Position numbers and translations under genes: made by a program
Shown: positions 39,867 to 49,435 of the stretch, piece by piece
How positions within the stretch are numbered: position 1 is the stretch's first letter
Layout: each line of letters opens with the position of its first letter
Notes under the pieces: generated by a model
The model's database searches: none
What the model was told of the DNA's origin: nothing
Seen by the model: the letters and a program-made list of their open reading frames with translations, nothing else
Source of the DNA: Nitrosospira multiformis
Lineage (GTDB): Bacteria; Pseudomonadota; Gammaproteobacteria; Burkholderiales; Nitrosomonadaceae
NCBI RefSeq assembly: GCF_900111585.1
Contig: NZ_FOHI01000011.1
Coordinates: forward strand, 19,316-83,315
Direction of reading: 5' to 3'
Length of the DNA stretch: 64,000 bases

Positions 39867-41858
39867 ATGAACAATGCCTCCGCCAGCCGGCAGCAGGTTC
39901 GATCGGCGTTATCTCCGGCAACAACGCCAAGCGAAGCGGAAATCCCTACAACATCTGGAAGAAAGGACATGGCGGGCATCATTCCGGTGGAAACTGCGGG
40001 AACTCTGGATGGATTGTTCCGCGAGCGGGTACGCCGCACGCCCGAAGCGATAGCCTATCGGGATTATGACCGCTCAAGCGGCAAGTGGCGTGACCTTACC
40101 TGGTCGCGAATGGATGAGCGCATTGCACACTGGGTGATTGCGCTATCGAAGGAAAAGCTCAAACCGGGTGACCGCGTCGGGATAATGTTAAGAAACTGCC
40201 CGGAATGGGTAATGTTCGAACAGGCTGCGCTGAGGCTTGGGCTGGTGGTAGTGCCGCTCTATCCCACTGATCGCCCGGATAATGCGGCCTATATCCTTCA
40301 GGATGCGGGCGTCAAGATACTTCTGCTGGAGGAACTGGGGCAGTGGCTCGCTTTCTCCGAAGTGCGTGACCAGATGGCAGGGCTTGTGCGCGTCATCATT
40401 ATCCAGGGCAGCGTCAGGCAGGGCCATAGAGGGAACGAGCTCGTACTTGCGCTGCATGACTGGCTACCAGAGTGGTTCCCCGGCGAGAGACCGACCCAGT
40501 CGTTGCCAAGCGTGGAACCCGTCTATCAGCTTCCTGCGGAGCCGGACCATCAAGCTTCGGAAGAAGCCGCGCTAAGTCGTGTCCTCGCTCGTGACCCGCA
40601 TCAGCTGGCTACCATCATTTATACGTCGGGCACATCCGGGCACCCCAAGGGCGTGATGCTCAGTCATCATAATATACTGACCAATGCGCATAGCTGCCTG
40701 CAGGTCGTACCGATCGAAGAAAGCGATGTGCTACTCTCCTTTTTGCCGCTGTCTCACACGTTTGAGCGAACTGCCGGTTATTATGTGCCGATGATGCGGG
40801 GTTCGACAGTGGCGTATGCGCGCTCGATTCCCCAGCTGCAGGAGGATTTGCTGATCATCCGGCCGACCATCCTCGTTTCGGTGCCCCGAATCTATGAGCG
40901 CATATATGCCGGCATTCGCGCCAAGCTGGCGGAGGGTCCCCTGCTGAGCCGCAGGCTGTTCGACCTTGCAGTCGAGATCGGGTATAACCGGTTCGAGTAT
41001 CAGCAGGGGCGCGCCGAGAAGCATTTTTCCCATGCGCTGTGGCCATTGCTGGAAATACTGGTGGCAAAGAAGGTGATGAGCAAACTGGGAGGGCGGCTAC
41101 GCGCAGCAATGAGTGGCGGAGCCGCATTATCGAGCGAGGTTTCCCGCGTATTTATCGGCTTGGGCCTACCCATCCTCCAGGGCTACGGTATGACGGAAAG
41201 CAGCCCGGTGGTTTGCTGCAATACGATCGAGGACAATGCTCCAGCGAGTGTCGGACGGCCTATTCCAGGGGTGGAGGTGAAGCTCGGCGAGCAGAATGCC
41301 TTGCTTATTCGCGGACCCAACGTCATGCTCGGTTACTGGAACAATGAGGAGGCCACTCGAGCGGTAATGACCCCGGACGGGTGGCTCAATTCGGGCGATA
41401 TCGCGGAAATCGATGAGTCCGGGCATATCACCATTACCGGTCGGGTAAAGGAAATCATTGTCATGTCGACCGGGGAAAAGATCCCGCCTGCCAACATGGA
41501 AGCAGCGATTCTGCGCGATCCGTTATTTGAACAGGTCATAGTGGTTGGCGAGGGACGTCCTCATTTAGCGGTGCTGGCAGTTCTCAATTCCAGAAATTGG
41601 GAAAGCATGGCAGATGAATACCATCTCGATCGGAACTGGCGCCGTCTGGGGGGCGATCCGAAGTTCGAAGAAATCCTGCTGGAACGGATCGCTTATCAGA
41701 TCAAAGGATTTCCGGGTTATGCCAAGATATATCGCATTGCCGTGGTGACCGAGCCGTGGACAGTCGAGAACCAGATGTTGACACCGACGTTGAAACTGCG
41801 GCGTACTTATGTGCTGAACCACTACAAAAGCGAGGTGGACAGGCTCTACACGAAGTAA
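39867..41858 (+). CDS. Long-chain acyl-CoA synthetase (AMP-forming)
   Basis: It activates fatty acids for the cluster. The AMP-binding P-loop IIYTSGTSGHPKGVMLSH is near residue 250. GYGMTESSPVV, GWLNSGDIAEIDESG and ITGRVKEIIVMSTGEKIPP follow, the last carrying the hinge and the region before the catalytic Lys. At 663 aa it belongs with the larger FadD15-like synthetases. The first ~34 residues are weakly conserved, so translation may start at a Met near residue 35. It is 8 bases after fadE. Confidence 0.92.
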   Translation: MNNASASRQQVRSALSPATTPSEAEIPTTSGRKDMAGIIPVETAGTLDGLFRERVRRTPEAIAYRDYDRSSGKWRDLTWSRMDERIAHWVIALSKEKLKPGDRVGIMLRNCPEWVMFEQAALRLGLVVVPLYPTDRPDNAAYILQDAGVKILLLEELGQWLAFSEVRDQMAGLVRVIIIQGSVRQGHRGNELVLALHDWLPEWFPGERPTQSLPSVEPVYQLPAEPDHQASEEAALSRVLARDPHQLATIIYTSGTSGHPKGVMLSHHNILTNAHSCLQVVPIEESDVLLSFLPLSHTFERTAGYYVPMMRGSTVAYARSIPQLQEDLLIIRPTILVSVPRIYERIYAGIRAKLAEGPLLSRRLFDLAVEIGYNRFEYQQGRAEKHFSHALWPLLEILVAKKVMSKLGGRLRAAMSGGAALSSEVSRVFIGLGLPILQGYGMTESSPVVCCNTIEDNAPASVGRPIPGVEVKLGEQNALLIRGPNVMLGYWNNEEATRAVMTPDGWLNSGDIAEIDESGHITITGRVKEIIVMSTGEKIPPANMEAAILRDPLFEQVIVVGEGRPHLAVLAVLNSRNWESMADEYHLDRNWRRLGGDPKFEEILLERIAYQIKGFPGYAKIYRIAVVTEPWTVENQMLTPTLKLRRTYVLNHYKSEVDRLYTK

Positions 41859-41959
41859 TGAGCAGATAATTGCCTTCATGCCGAAAAATTCGCGGGAGAG
41901 AGTGAGTAGTTGAATCTGCTTCCCTCCAGCGTATACCTTATCCTGTGAAATCATAAAAA

Positions 41960-42379
41960 ATGACAGACAGTGACGCTGAATCTCAGGTATCGCTGCCTGA
42001 GGATTCCGACCCGGTGCTGCGGCTGGTGCCGATGCCCACGGATACGAATTATGCGGGAGACGTATTCGGGGGCTGGATCATGGCGCAAGTGGATATTGCC
42101 GGCAGCCTTCCCGCCATCCGCCGGGCTCGCGGTCGTGTCGTAACCGTGGCCGTGAATTCCTTCGTATTCAAGCAACCGGTATTCGTCGGCGATGTCGTAA
42201 GCTTCTATGCCAATATCGTCCGAATTGGGCGGACTTCCATTACGGTGGATGTGGCCGTGTATGCGCAGCGCGGATTACGGCAGGGCGACAAGGAAATATG
42301 CTATCGGGTGACGGAAGCGGTGCTAACCTATGTTGCGGTCGATGAGCATCGCAAGCCGCGCGTGGTTCCTCCCGGGTGA
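41960..42379 (+). CDS. Acyl-CoA thioesterase, YciA type
   Basis: A hot-dog-fold thioesterase that hydrolyses acyl-CoA. The catalytic segment MPTDTNYAGDVFGGWIMAQV carries the conserved Asn and Asp, and FVFKQPVFVGDVVSFYA follows. The 139-aa length agrees with YciA. It sits inside the beta-oxidation cluster and may relieve CoA trapping, which is inference. No clear Shine-Dalgarno sequence precedes the ATG. Confidence 0.92.
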   Translation: MTDSDAESQVSLPEDSDPVLRLVPMPTDTNYAGDVFGGWIMAQVDIAGSLPAIRRARGRVVTVAVNSFVFKQPVFVGDVVSFYANIVRIGRTSITVDVAVYAQRGLRQGDKEICYRVTEAVLTYVAVDEHRKPRVVPPG

Positions 42380-42406
42380 TGTGGACATATCGTATTGGAG
42401 GTAAAA

Positions 42407-44959
42407 GTGAATAATTCTGGATTCACCGTGCGCAAGGCCGCCGTTCTCGGCGCAGGAGTAATGGGAGCGCAGATTGCAGCGCATCTGATCAATGCGAACG
42501 TTGAAACCCTCTTATTCGAGCTTTCCGCCGGAGAGGATCCCAATGCGAATGTAGTCAAGGCAATCGAAAATCTTAAAAAGCAGGACCCCCAACCTCTGTC
42601 GAGCACAGCCAGAGCAACATTCATACAGCCTGCGAACTACGACCAGAACCTTGAACTGCTCGGGGAGTGCGATCTCGTAATCGAAGCGATTGCGGAGCGC
42701 ATGGATCTGAAAACGGGGCTGTACGCAAAAATAGCGCCGTATCTGGGGGAACGCACAATTTTTGCCAGCAACACATCGGGACTGTCCATCAATCAACTGG
42801 CGCAGGTGTTCCCGGAAACCCTGCGCCACCGTTTCTGCGGTATCCATTTTTTCAATCCGCCGCGCTATATGCACCTGGTGGAATTGATACCCTGTACAAC
42901 CAGTGATAGCGCCATGCTCGACGACCTGGAAGCCTTCCTGGTTACTTACCTGGGCAAGGGTGTCGTCCGCGCGAAAGATACGCCCAATTTTATTGCCAAC
43001 CGGATTGGTGTATTTTCCATGCTCGCCACCATGCATCACGCAAGCGAGTTCGGACTTGGATTCGACGTGGTGGATGCTTTGACCGGTTCCCTCATTGGGC
43101 GCCCGAAAAGTGCGACTTTCCGTACTGCCGACCTGGTGGGACTGGATATTCTTGCCCACGTGATCAATACCATGCGCCAAATGCTGCCGGGTGACCCCTG
43201 GCACGAATACTATGCGGTGCCACCCTGGTTGCAAGCCCTGATAGACAAAGGCGCGCTCGGTCAGAAGACGAAGCGGGGGGTATATCAGAAAACAGGCAAG
43301 GACATTCACGTGCTGGATATTGCGCGAAACGAATATGTGCTCTCGGCGGGCAAGGCGGACCCTGACATAGCGGAACTGCTCAAAGACAAAAGCCCTGCCG
43401 GCAAACTGGGAGCCCTACGCGCCAGTCCTCATCCGCAAGCTCAGTTCCTGTGGGCGGTGTTTCGCGATCTATTTCATTACTGCGCGGTGCATCTCGAGGA
43501 AATAGCGGACAATGCCCGTGACCTCGATTTTGCCATGCGCTGGGGCTTCGGCTGGACGCAGGGTCCGTTTGAAACCTGGCAGGCCGCCGGATGGGGCGAG
43601 ATCAGCGGATGGATCAGCGAAGACATCGCTGCTGGAAAGAGTATGAGCAATGCTCCGCTGCCGGAGTGGGTGCACGAATTGGGACAAAGCCCGGCGCAGG
43701 CAGTCAACCCGGACATACAGGGGGTACACAGGAAGCCGGGCTCTTACGCGCCTTCCAGCAAGAGTTTTCGGCTACGCTCCTCGCTACCGGTATACCGGCG
43801 GCAATTGTTTACCGACCGGCTGCTGAGCGAAGAACCCCGGTATGGCCAGACCGTATTTGAAACCCAGGCGGTGAGGATGTGGAGCATGCCGGAAAAGGCT
43901 GAAGCAGGTGGTCGCATGGAAAAGGGCGACGACGGCATTGCCATACTCAGCTTCAAGAGCAAGATGCACACTATCGGTAGTGACGTGCTGGATGGAATTC
44001 AACAGGCGATAGACGAAGCTGAACGTAACTGGGGTGCCCTGATAATCTGGCAGACCGACCCTCCCTTTTCTGCTGGCGCCAATCTGAAGAAGGCAACCGA
44101 GCGCTTGAAGAACGAAGAACCTCCTTCAGCTCTCAACGTGCTGGCGAAGAAATTCAAGAAAACGGCGCAATCCGCCGTACTCAAGGCCGCGCGCAAGCTC
44201 AATCTTGCGGATGCCCTGATGGCGGGCAAGCTGGCGGAAGTGGAGGCAATGATTGCGCAATTCCAGCAGACTTCGCAGGCGTTGCGCTATTCGATGATTC
44301 CAACGATTGCGGCGGTGGATGGACTTGCGCTCGGTGGCGGATGCGAATTCGTCATGCATTGTGACCGTGCGGTCGCTACCTTAGAAAGTTATATCGGACT
44401 GGTGGAAGCCGGCGTGGGATTGTTGCCAGCGGGAGGAGGCTGCAAGGAGCTGGCGCTGCGCGCAGCGCAGAAGGCGAAAGACGGCGATCCTTTTCCCGTA
44501 CTGAAAAATTACTTTCAAAGCGTGGCCACGGCCCAAGTGTCGAAAAGTGCGGAGGAAGCCAAAGAGCTGGGATATCTGCGGCGTGCCGACGAAATCGTGA
44601 TGAACCGGTTTGAACTGCTTTATATTGCCAAGGCGCTAGCGGCGGCAATGGCGGAGGCGGGCTATCGCCCTCCGCTGAGAGCGCGCCGTATCCCCGTTGC
44701 CGGTGCAACCGGCATCGCGAACATCAAAGGCATGCTGGTTAACATGCACGAAGGCAATTTTATCTCGGATCATGACTTTCTGATCGGCACCAAGATTGCC
44801 TCTGTGATGTGTGGCGGAGAACTCACACCCGGAAGCCTGGTCGATGAGGAATGGTTCCTGGAACTCGAACGGGATGCGTTTATCGAACTACTGGCAACCG
44901 AAAAGACCCAGGCACGCATCGAGCATACCTTGAAAACGGGAAAACCCCTCAGGAACTGA
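42407..44959 (+). CDS. 3-hydroxyacyl-CoA dehydrogenase / enoyl-CoA hydratase fusion
   Basis: One protein carries two beta-oxidation steps. The NAD site AAVLGAGVMGAQIAAHLI is at the N-terminus, GIHFFNPPRYMHLVELIP and ANRIGVFSM complete the dehydrogenase (about 1-310), and a second dehydrogenase C-domain copy lies near 345-450. The hydratase half follows (about 500-720), with AGANLKKATE and DGLALGGGCEFVMHCDRAVA. The order is the reverse of E. coli FadB, where hydratase comes first. The GTG at 42407 is preferred because GGAGG stands 5 bases upstream; a TTG at 42395 overlaps that site. Length is 850 aa. Confidence 0.93.
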   Translation: MNNSGFTVRKAAVLGAGVMGAQIAAHLINANVETLLFELSAGEDPNANVVKAIENLKKQDPQPLSSTARATFIQPANYDQNLELLGECDLVIEAIAERMDLKTGLYAKIAPYLGERTIFASNTSGLSINQLAQVFPETLRHRFCGIHFFNPPRYMHLVELIPCTTSDSAMLDDLEAFLVTYLGKGVVRAKDTPNFIANRIGVFSMLATMHHASEFGLGFDVVDALTGSLIGRPKSATFRTADLVGLDILAHVINTMRQMLPGDPWHEYYAVPPWLQALIDKGALGQKTKRGVYQKTGKDIHVLDIARNEYVLSAGKADPDIAELLKDKSPAGKLGALRASPHPQAQFLWAVFRDLFHYCAVHLEEIADNARDLDFAMRWGFGWTQGPFETWQAAGWGEISGWISEDIAAGKSMSNAPLPEWVHELGQSPAQAVNPDIQGVHRKPGSYAPSSKSFRLRSSLPVYRRQLFTDRLLSEEPRYGQTVFETQAVRMWSMPEKAEAGGRMEKGDDGIAILSFKSKMHTIGSDVLDGIQQAIDEAERNWGALIIWQTDPPFSAGANLKKATERLKNEEPPSALNVLAKKFKKTAQSAVLKAARKLNLADALMAGKLAEVEAMIAQFQQTSQALRYSMIPTIAAVDGLALGGGCEFVMHCDRAVATLESYIGLVEAGVGLLPAGGGCKELALRAAQKAKDGDPFPVLKNYFQSVATAQVSKSAEEAKELGYLRRADEIVMNRFELLYIAKALAAAMAEAGYRPPLRARRIPVAGATGIANIKGMLVNMHEGNFISDHDFLIGTKIASVMCGGELTPGSLVDEEWFLELERDAFIELLATEKTQARIEHTLKTGKPLRN

Positions 44960-45120
44960 GGAAAGCTGGCAACTTAACGACTTACCGCTGATCAGGAAGA
45001 ACAAGCGCAGATAAGAACGAAAAAGGCAATGAAAGCAGTTTTCAGTAGTGCGACAGGGAAGCCGAAGGCGGTCAAAGCCATCATCGTTTTTATTGTGAAT
45101 CAGCGTAAAGGAAATTCATC

Positions 45121-46323
45121 ATGACAACGAAGCAAACCAGCGATGCTTACATCGTATCTGCCGTCCGCACACCGGTAGGCAAGGCGCCGCGCGGAATGTT
45201 CAAGACCGTGCGTCCCGACGACCTGCTCGCCCACGTATTGAGGACTGCCGTCAATCAGTGCGAAGGTCTCGACCCTGCTGCCATCGATGATGTGATAGCA
45301 GGTTGCGCCATGCCGGAGGCGGAGCAGGGATTGAACGTCGCACGCATCTCGCTTCTGCTGGCGGGGTTGCCGAACAGCGTACCCGGAATGACAGTGAACC
45401 GTTTCTGCGCATCAGGACTGCAGACCGTGGCGCTTGCCGCCGACCGTATCCGGCTGGGAGAGGCCGATGTGATCATAGCGGCCGGCACCGAGAGCATGAG
45501 CATGGTACCGATGTCAGGCAACAAGCCGGCTTTGGACCCGGCCATATTCCTGCGCGATGAAAACGTGGCGATCGCCTATGGCATGGGTATTACCGGTGAA
45601 AAAGTCGCTCAGCGGTGGCAGGTCAGCCGTGAGGCTCAGGACGAGTTTGCGACGACGAGCCACACAAGGGCGCTGAAAGCAATCGAGACAGGGGAATTCG
45701 AGCAGGAAATTGCCCCCTATACTGTAGTGGAAAAGCGACCCGATATTGCTTCCCATGAAATACGAGATGTGGCAGTAGTTCGGGATACCGATGAAGGCCC
45801 CCGACCGGGCACGAACCCGGAAGTTCTTTCCAGGCTCAAGCCGGTGTTTGCAGCCCAGGGTACGGTGACAGCGGGTAACAGTTCGCAGATGTCTGATGGC
45901 GCAGGTGCGGTGGTGCTGGCAAGCGAAGGCGCATTGAAGCGGTTCAACCTGACGCCGATGGGACGCTTTCTCGGCTATTCGGTAGCGGGCGTGCCGCCGG
46001 AAATCATGGGCATCGGTCCAGTGAAGGCAATACCGAAGGCGCTAAAGCAGGTGGGCCTGAAACAGGACGATCTCGACTGGATTGAACTGAACGAGGCTTT
46101 TGCCGCGCAAAGCCTTGCAGTCATCAATGATCTCGGATTGGACCGGCAGAAGATTAATCCCCTCGGGGGAGCCATTGCGCTCGGCCATCCGTTGGGGGCC
46201 ACCGGCGCCATTCGCGTCGCGACGCTGCTGCATGGCTTGCGCCGGCACCATCAGAAGTATGGCATGGTCACCATGTGCGTAGGCACCGGAATGGGTGCAG
46301 CAGGGGTGTTTGAAGCCATGTAA
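45121..46323 (+). CDS. Acetyl-CoA acyltransferase (thiolase)
   Basis: It cleaves 3-ketoacyl-CoA with CoA. The acyl-accepting Cys lies in [14 protein letters not shown] near residue 90, the catalytic His in [15 protein letters not shown] near 350, and the second Cys in [15 protein letters not shown] near the end. [12 protein letters not shown] is a further family block. Length is 400 aa. The ATG has AAGGAA upstream. It closes the beta-oxidation cluster, about 160 bases after the fusion gene. Confidence 0.94.
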   Translation: MTTKQTSDAYIVSAVRTPVGKAPRGMFKTVRPDDLLAHVLRTAVNQCEGLDPAAIDDVIAGCAMPEAEQGLNVARISLLLAGLPNSVPGMTVNRFCASGLQTVALAADRIRLGEADVIIAAGTESMSMVPMSGNKPALDPAIFLRDENVAIAYGMGITGEKVAQRWQVSREAQDEFATTSHTRALKAIETGEFEQEIAPYTVVEKRPDIASHEIRDVAVVRDTDEGPRPGTNPEVLSRLKPVFAAQGTVTAGNSSQMSDGAGAVVLASEGALKRFNLTPMGRFLGYSVAGVPPEIMGIGPVKAIPKALKQVGLKQDDLDWIELNEAFAAQSLAVINDLGLDRQKINPLGGAIALGHPLGATGAIRVATLLHGLRRHHQKYGMVTMCVGTGMGAAGVFEAM

Positions 46324-46420
46324 CGTGTTTCAACCGCTTTCGGTCGCTTCCGTCGTACTGGAAAATTTCCGGACGTGGGGATAGTGCCCGGAAAAGCTTC
46401 CAGGCTCCCAGGCAGGACGT

Positions 46421-46609
46421 CTATTTTCCGAAATAGACGTAAGCCTTTTGCGGCATCGCGGATTCCTTGAAACGCCGGCGCTCTTCCGGGTCCAGCTTTT
46501 TGTCCCACCAGATTGCGCGCGCTTCCCTCTGGTCCTCCGGCAATTTCGGATTTTTCTCGAACAGTTCACGCATGAACCGGGTGTGATCGGATTCGTAAAA
46601 TTTCGCCAT
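46421..46609 (-). CDS. DUF3460 family protein
   Basis: A 62-aa protein starting MAKFYESDHTRFMRELFEK and containing ARAIWWDKKLD, the pattern of DUF3460 proteins that are widespread in betaproteobacteria and of unknown role. An AAGGAAGG site stands 4 bases before the ATG. It converges with the thiolase gene, about 100 bases apart. Confidence 0.88.
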   Translation of the reverse strand: MAKFYESDHTRFMRELFEKNPKLPEDQREARAIWWDKKLDPEERRRFKESAMPQKAYVYFGK

Positions 46610-46824
46610 GATCCTTCCTTACTTTTTCCTTCCATTCTCCAGTTACAACTACCTGAAAACTTTACCACAAATCCCGCCGCTTCGCATCAGTGAAGACCTA
46701 TGTAAGACGGATAAAACGTGATGATAAATGGTGGATAGTAGATCGATATTACAGCTACGCCTACCTTCCGACACTATATTGAACGCCCGGTAATACGGAG
46801 AGCCGTAATTCAGTAAATAAGAAA

Positions 46825-47279
46825 TGACGCAAAGCCGCCTTGTTCACTGCGTATCGCTTTTTTCGATTGGCGTACCGTTTCGCCTATTAGACTCTGTGCC
46901 GGATATGTAACTCCTGATACGCTTGTCGGTCTGCCGGTTGGCGGTATTGGCGAACCGCCCGATCTCGGGCGGGACATTAGTGAGCGCGAGTATCAGCAGG
47001 AGCTGGTGGATCGGTACATTCTTTTGATTCTTTTTTATCGGCAGAAGCACCGGTTGGTCACTATATTGCTGGTGTAACCCAGTGTTGCAGCGAGGCACTG
47101 GATACCGGTTGGAGTCCTGGGTCCAATATTATGCCGAACGGTGGCGAATATACGCTCCAGGTTCAAATAGGAAAAGTAGAAGTAACAGCTTAGATTCCCC
47201 AACCGAAGCTTATCCCATGCTGCTGGCCGGGCTTGGTTTACTCGGCTTTATGGCGCGGCAAAAGAATAACGCTACGTAA
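46825..47279 (+). pseudogene. Decayed PEP-CTERM exported protein
   Basis: Several frames join. A possible start MTQSRLVHCVSLFSIG at 46825 soon stops. A later frame (about 46990-47190) reads APVGHYIAGVTQCCSEALDT and MPNGGEYTLQVQIGKVEVTA and then stops. A third frame ends EAYPMLLAGLGLLGFMARQK, which is a PEP-CTERM anchor (hydrophobic helix plus basic tail) whose PEP triplet has decayed to SPTEAYP. The remains fit an exported protein of the exosortase system, but no intact frame exists. Confidence 0.65.
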
Positions 47280-47664
47280 GAGAATGCCCTTTACTCTTCC
47301 TCCTAAGCAATTTTTGGATTGCTTGCTATAAAAATAGTAGCGGTATTGCGCCATTTTTCGCCGATAAACACCGCGGCAAAGCTTATGTTGCGCAAGCAGT
47401 TGTTAATTAGGCAAAGGTATCCGAGTTGGGGTCGTAGGGACAGGTACTCAAATTACCCAGGTATTTACCCGTTTCGCGGTCTCTGAGATGCGGGGGCTCT
47501 GCTTGGGTAATACCTGGTGCGGGACAGCCCGGGCATGAAAATCGGCTGACCGATTCTCCTCGTGAGATACCACAGCTGCTTCTTGCCGCCCAGCGGCGGC
47601 GGTGGGGAGATCGCCCTTGCGGGTTTGCCACCTCCGAGCATCTACAGATCTATGAGGAGACACG

Positions 47665-47934
47665 ATGCCTAAACTGACGGATTACGTGAAGATGGCAGCA
47701 GAGACGTATTTAGAAGAAACGGGAAACACCGAACTTAATGCTCATTGGATTGCTGAATTCTTTCAAGATTGTGGTGTGCAGGACGCTTATCCCCGACAGG
47801 ACTTAATCGCTTTCGCGGAGATGGTACAGAAAGAGTTGACGAAAAAAGACGAGCGAGCCGCCAAAAAAACGCGTTTTCTACTAGACAAAGCCATCCGCAC
47901 GATAAAGAGTCCACGCAAATCTTACGGGCCTTAA
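47665..47934 (+). CDS. Hypothetical protein, 89 aa
   Basis: Not recognised. The ATG follows an AGGAG site by about 6 bases. The protein is helical and basic toward its end (KKDERAAKKTRFLLDKAIRT), with no signal peptide or membrane helix. It lies between a PEP-CTERM relic and a region of inverted repeats. The good ribosome site and charge pattern support a real gene, with moderate confidence. Confidence 0.55.
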   Translation: MPKLTDYVKMAAETYLEETGNTELNAHWIAEFFQDCGVQDAYPRQDLIAFAEMVQKELTKKDERAAKKTRFLLDKAIRTIKSPRKSYGP

Positions 47935-48676
47935 TAGCTATTTGGAATATTGACTCTCCAGATAAAAAGGTAATTCATGAATGAACTCTCAGTTATCGCG
48001 TTTAACGCGTTATAACTGGATATCAGGCTATCCCAATGAGAAGAAATTGAGGGGGCTCCAACTGACCGGAAGTGCCGGCTTCCTTTCCCCTGCCTTCGGG
48101 CAGGTTTTCAATGCCTCGTACCTCCTCGTACCTTATCGAAACTTGTTGAGATGACAGCAATCAAGAATAGATTTTCAAGAACTGTTTTCGAGAAAAACAC
48201 ACTGCAACAAATCTGACCAATTTTATTAGATCTAGCTGAAACAGAGTCTTAAGAGACTTATCCACAGTCCTATCCCCGCTCTATCCCCGGTAACAGGGGA
48301 AAACCTCATTAATAATTTCTTGGTTCAGGTTACCAGCAATTTGAAGCGAAATATCCTCTTGAAATGCTTCTTCCGTTAATTTTATTGGTCATCGCGCTTC
48401 AACATCAGCCACGGCATCAATTTGCAAACATTCTACTGAACTATGTTGATAACCGAGCAGATCAGTCTGAAAGATGCGTGGTATTGAATAGGCTGGGCTA
48501 GCACACTAGCTGATTGATAGCCATTCCATAGGAGCAAAAAATGACTGCGACCAACAAGAAAAATCATCCGCATGAACTTTTTCGCCCTCGCTTGTCATTA
48601 AAGTTAATAAGGAGGTTGTTTTTGGTATGAGTACATGAGCTTAAGAATTCTCCATGATGGAGGTAAGGAGATAACG
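47935..48676. other. Long intergenic region with an inverted repeat and one DnaA-box-like site
   Basis: About 740 bases without a supported gene. An almost perfect inverted repeat lies at 47990-48018 (arms CAGTTATCGCGTT and AACGCGTTATAACTG). One TTATCCACA, a perfect DnaA-box word, occurs at 48258-48266. A short stem with GGTAACAGGGG and CCCC runs follows near 48280. A single box is not evidence of an origin. Confidence 0.45.
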
Positions 48677-49132
48677 ATGCAACGATTCTGGCAAGTGGCT
48701 GTGCTGTACAGCGCCATTGCACTTGGGGGAGCACTAGTGACCTCCACCGCCTCCGCCACGGCCATCGGCGCCGAACCAGTGGGGGGATTTGAAATGGACA
48801 CCCCCGCCGGGGTCACCGTCCGTGTTCCCGAGTGTCAACTCAATCACGAAATTCACGGAAGTGGCAAGAAGATCACGGACCAGATAGCATATCTCGGGTG
48901 TGCCGTCCCTCAATTCAGTCTCTGCAACTGGCGCATCGACTTTCACTATGCGGACACGAACGGCAAGACGTACAAGATTGACAAAGGAAGGACACACCAC
49001 AGCTGCGACCTCTCCGCCAAACGCGAGATCAAGGAGAACCGCACACTGAAGCACTACGGGAAGGCGTGCGCGCACCTAGTGGTCAACGGCAAGCGCCGTG
49101 GGGTCCAGTGCCACTACATTACAGAGGAGTAG
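48677..49132 (+). CDS. Secreted six-cysteine protein, unknown function
   Basis: From the ATG at 48677 (AAGGAGA upstream) the protein starts MQRFWQVAVLYSAIALGGAL and continues through an Ala/Thr-rich cleavage region (STASATA), a clear signal peptide. The mature part of about 120 aa has six Cys (in PECQ, LGCAV, SLCN, HHSCD, KACA and VQCH), suggesting three disulfides outside the cytosol. I do not recognise the family. Its last few codons overlap the antisense tail of an IS91-type transposase relic, so the C-terminus may have been rewritten by an insertion. Confidence 0.68.
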   Translation: MQRFWQVAVLYSAIALGGALVTSTASATAIGAEPVGGFEMDTPAGVTVRVPECQLNHEIHGSGKKITDQIAYLGCAVPQFSLCNWRIDFHYADTNGKTYKIDKGRTHHSCDLSAKREIKENRTLKHYGKACAHLVVNGKRRGVQCHYITEE

Positions 49133-49325
49133 CGAGTCGCGGGGCCTTGGGTTGTGACTCCAACCGAAGGTGCTCGAGGATCATCTCGATCACCGGCCGT
49201 TCCAGGATCACCGCAATGAGCTGCAACTCCCCACCGCAGCTCGGACAGTGCTCCATGTCGATGTCGAAGACTCGCTTGAGCAACCTCGCCCAGTTGAGGC
49301 GGCCGCCAGCCTTGGCATTTAAAGC
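49119..49325 (-). pseudogene. IS91-family transposase C-terminal remnant
   Basis: The minus strand reads GGRLNWARLLKRVFDIDMEH followed by CPSCGGELQLIAVILERPVI and ILEHLRL, closing with a stop at 49119. This is the conserved C-terminus of IS91/ISCR-type transposases, with the CPxCGG zinc-like motif. Everything upstream of this tail is absent, and no terminal repeats were found. It marks an old insertion next to the secreted six-Cys gene. Confidence 0.75.
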
Positions 49326-49435
49326 TGCTGCGCTAGTCGCAAGGATGGTGCCAACTCAGCATTTGAACTGCAGACCCATTAGAGTGGCCGCGACCAATAG
49401 CTGGAGCGCTGGCCCATTATTCTCAGGAGAGATTT

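Noticed and set aside
48258..48266. TTATCCACA, a perfect DnaA-box word, in a 740-base intergenic region
   Set aside because: A single box without a cluster, dnaA/dnaN genes or an AT-rich unwinding element does not support a replication origin.
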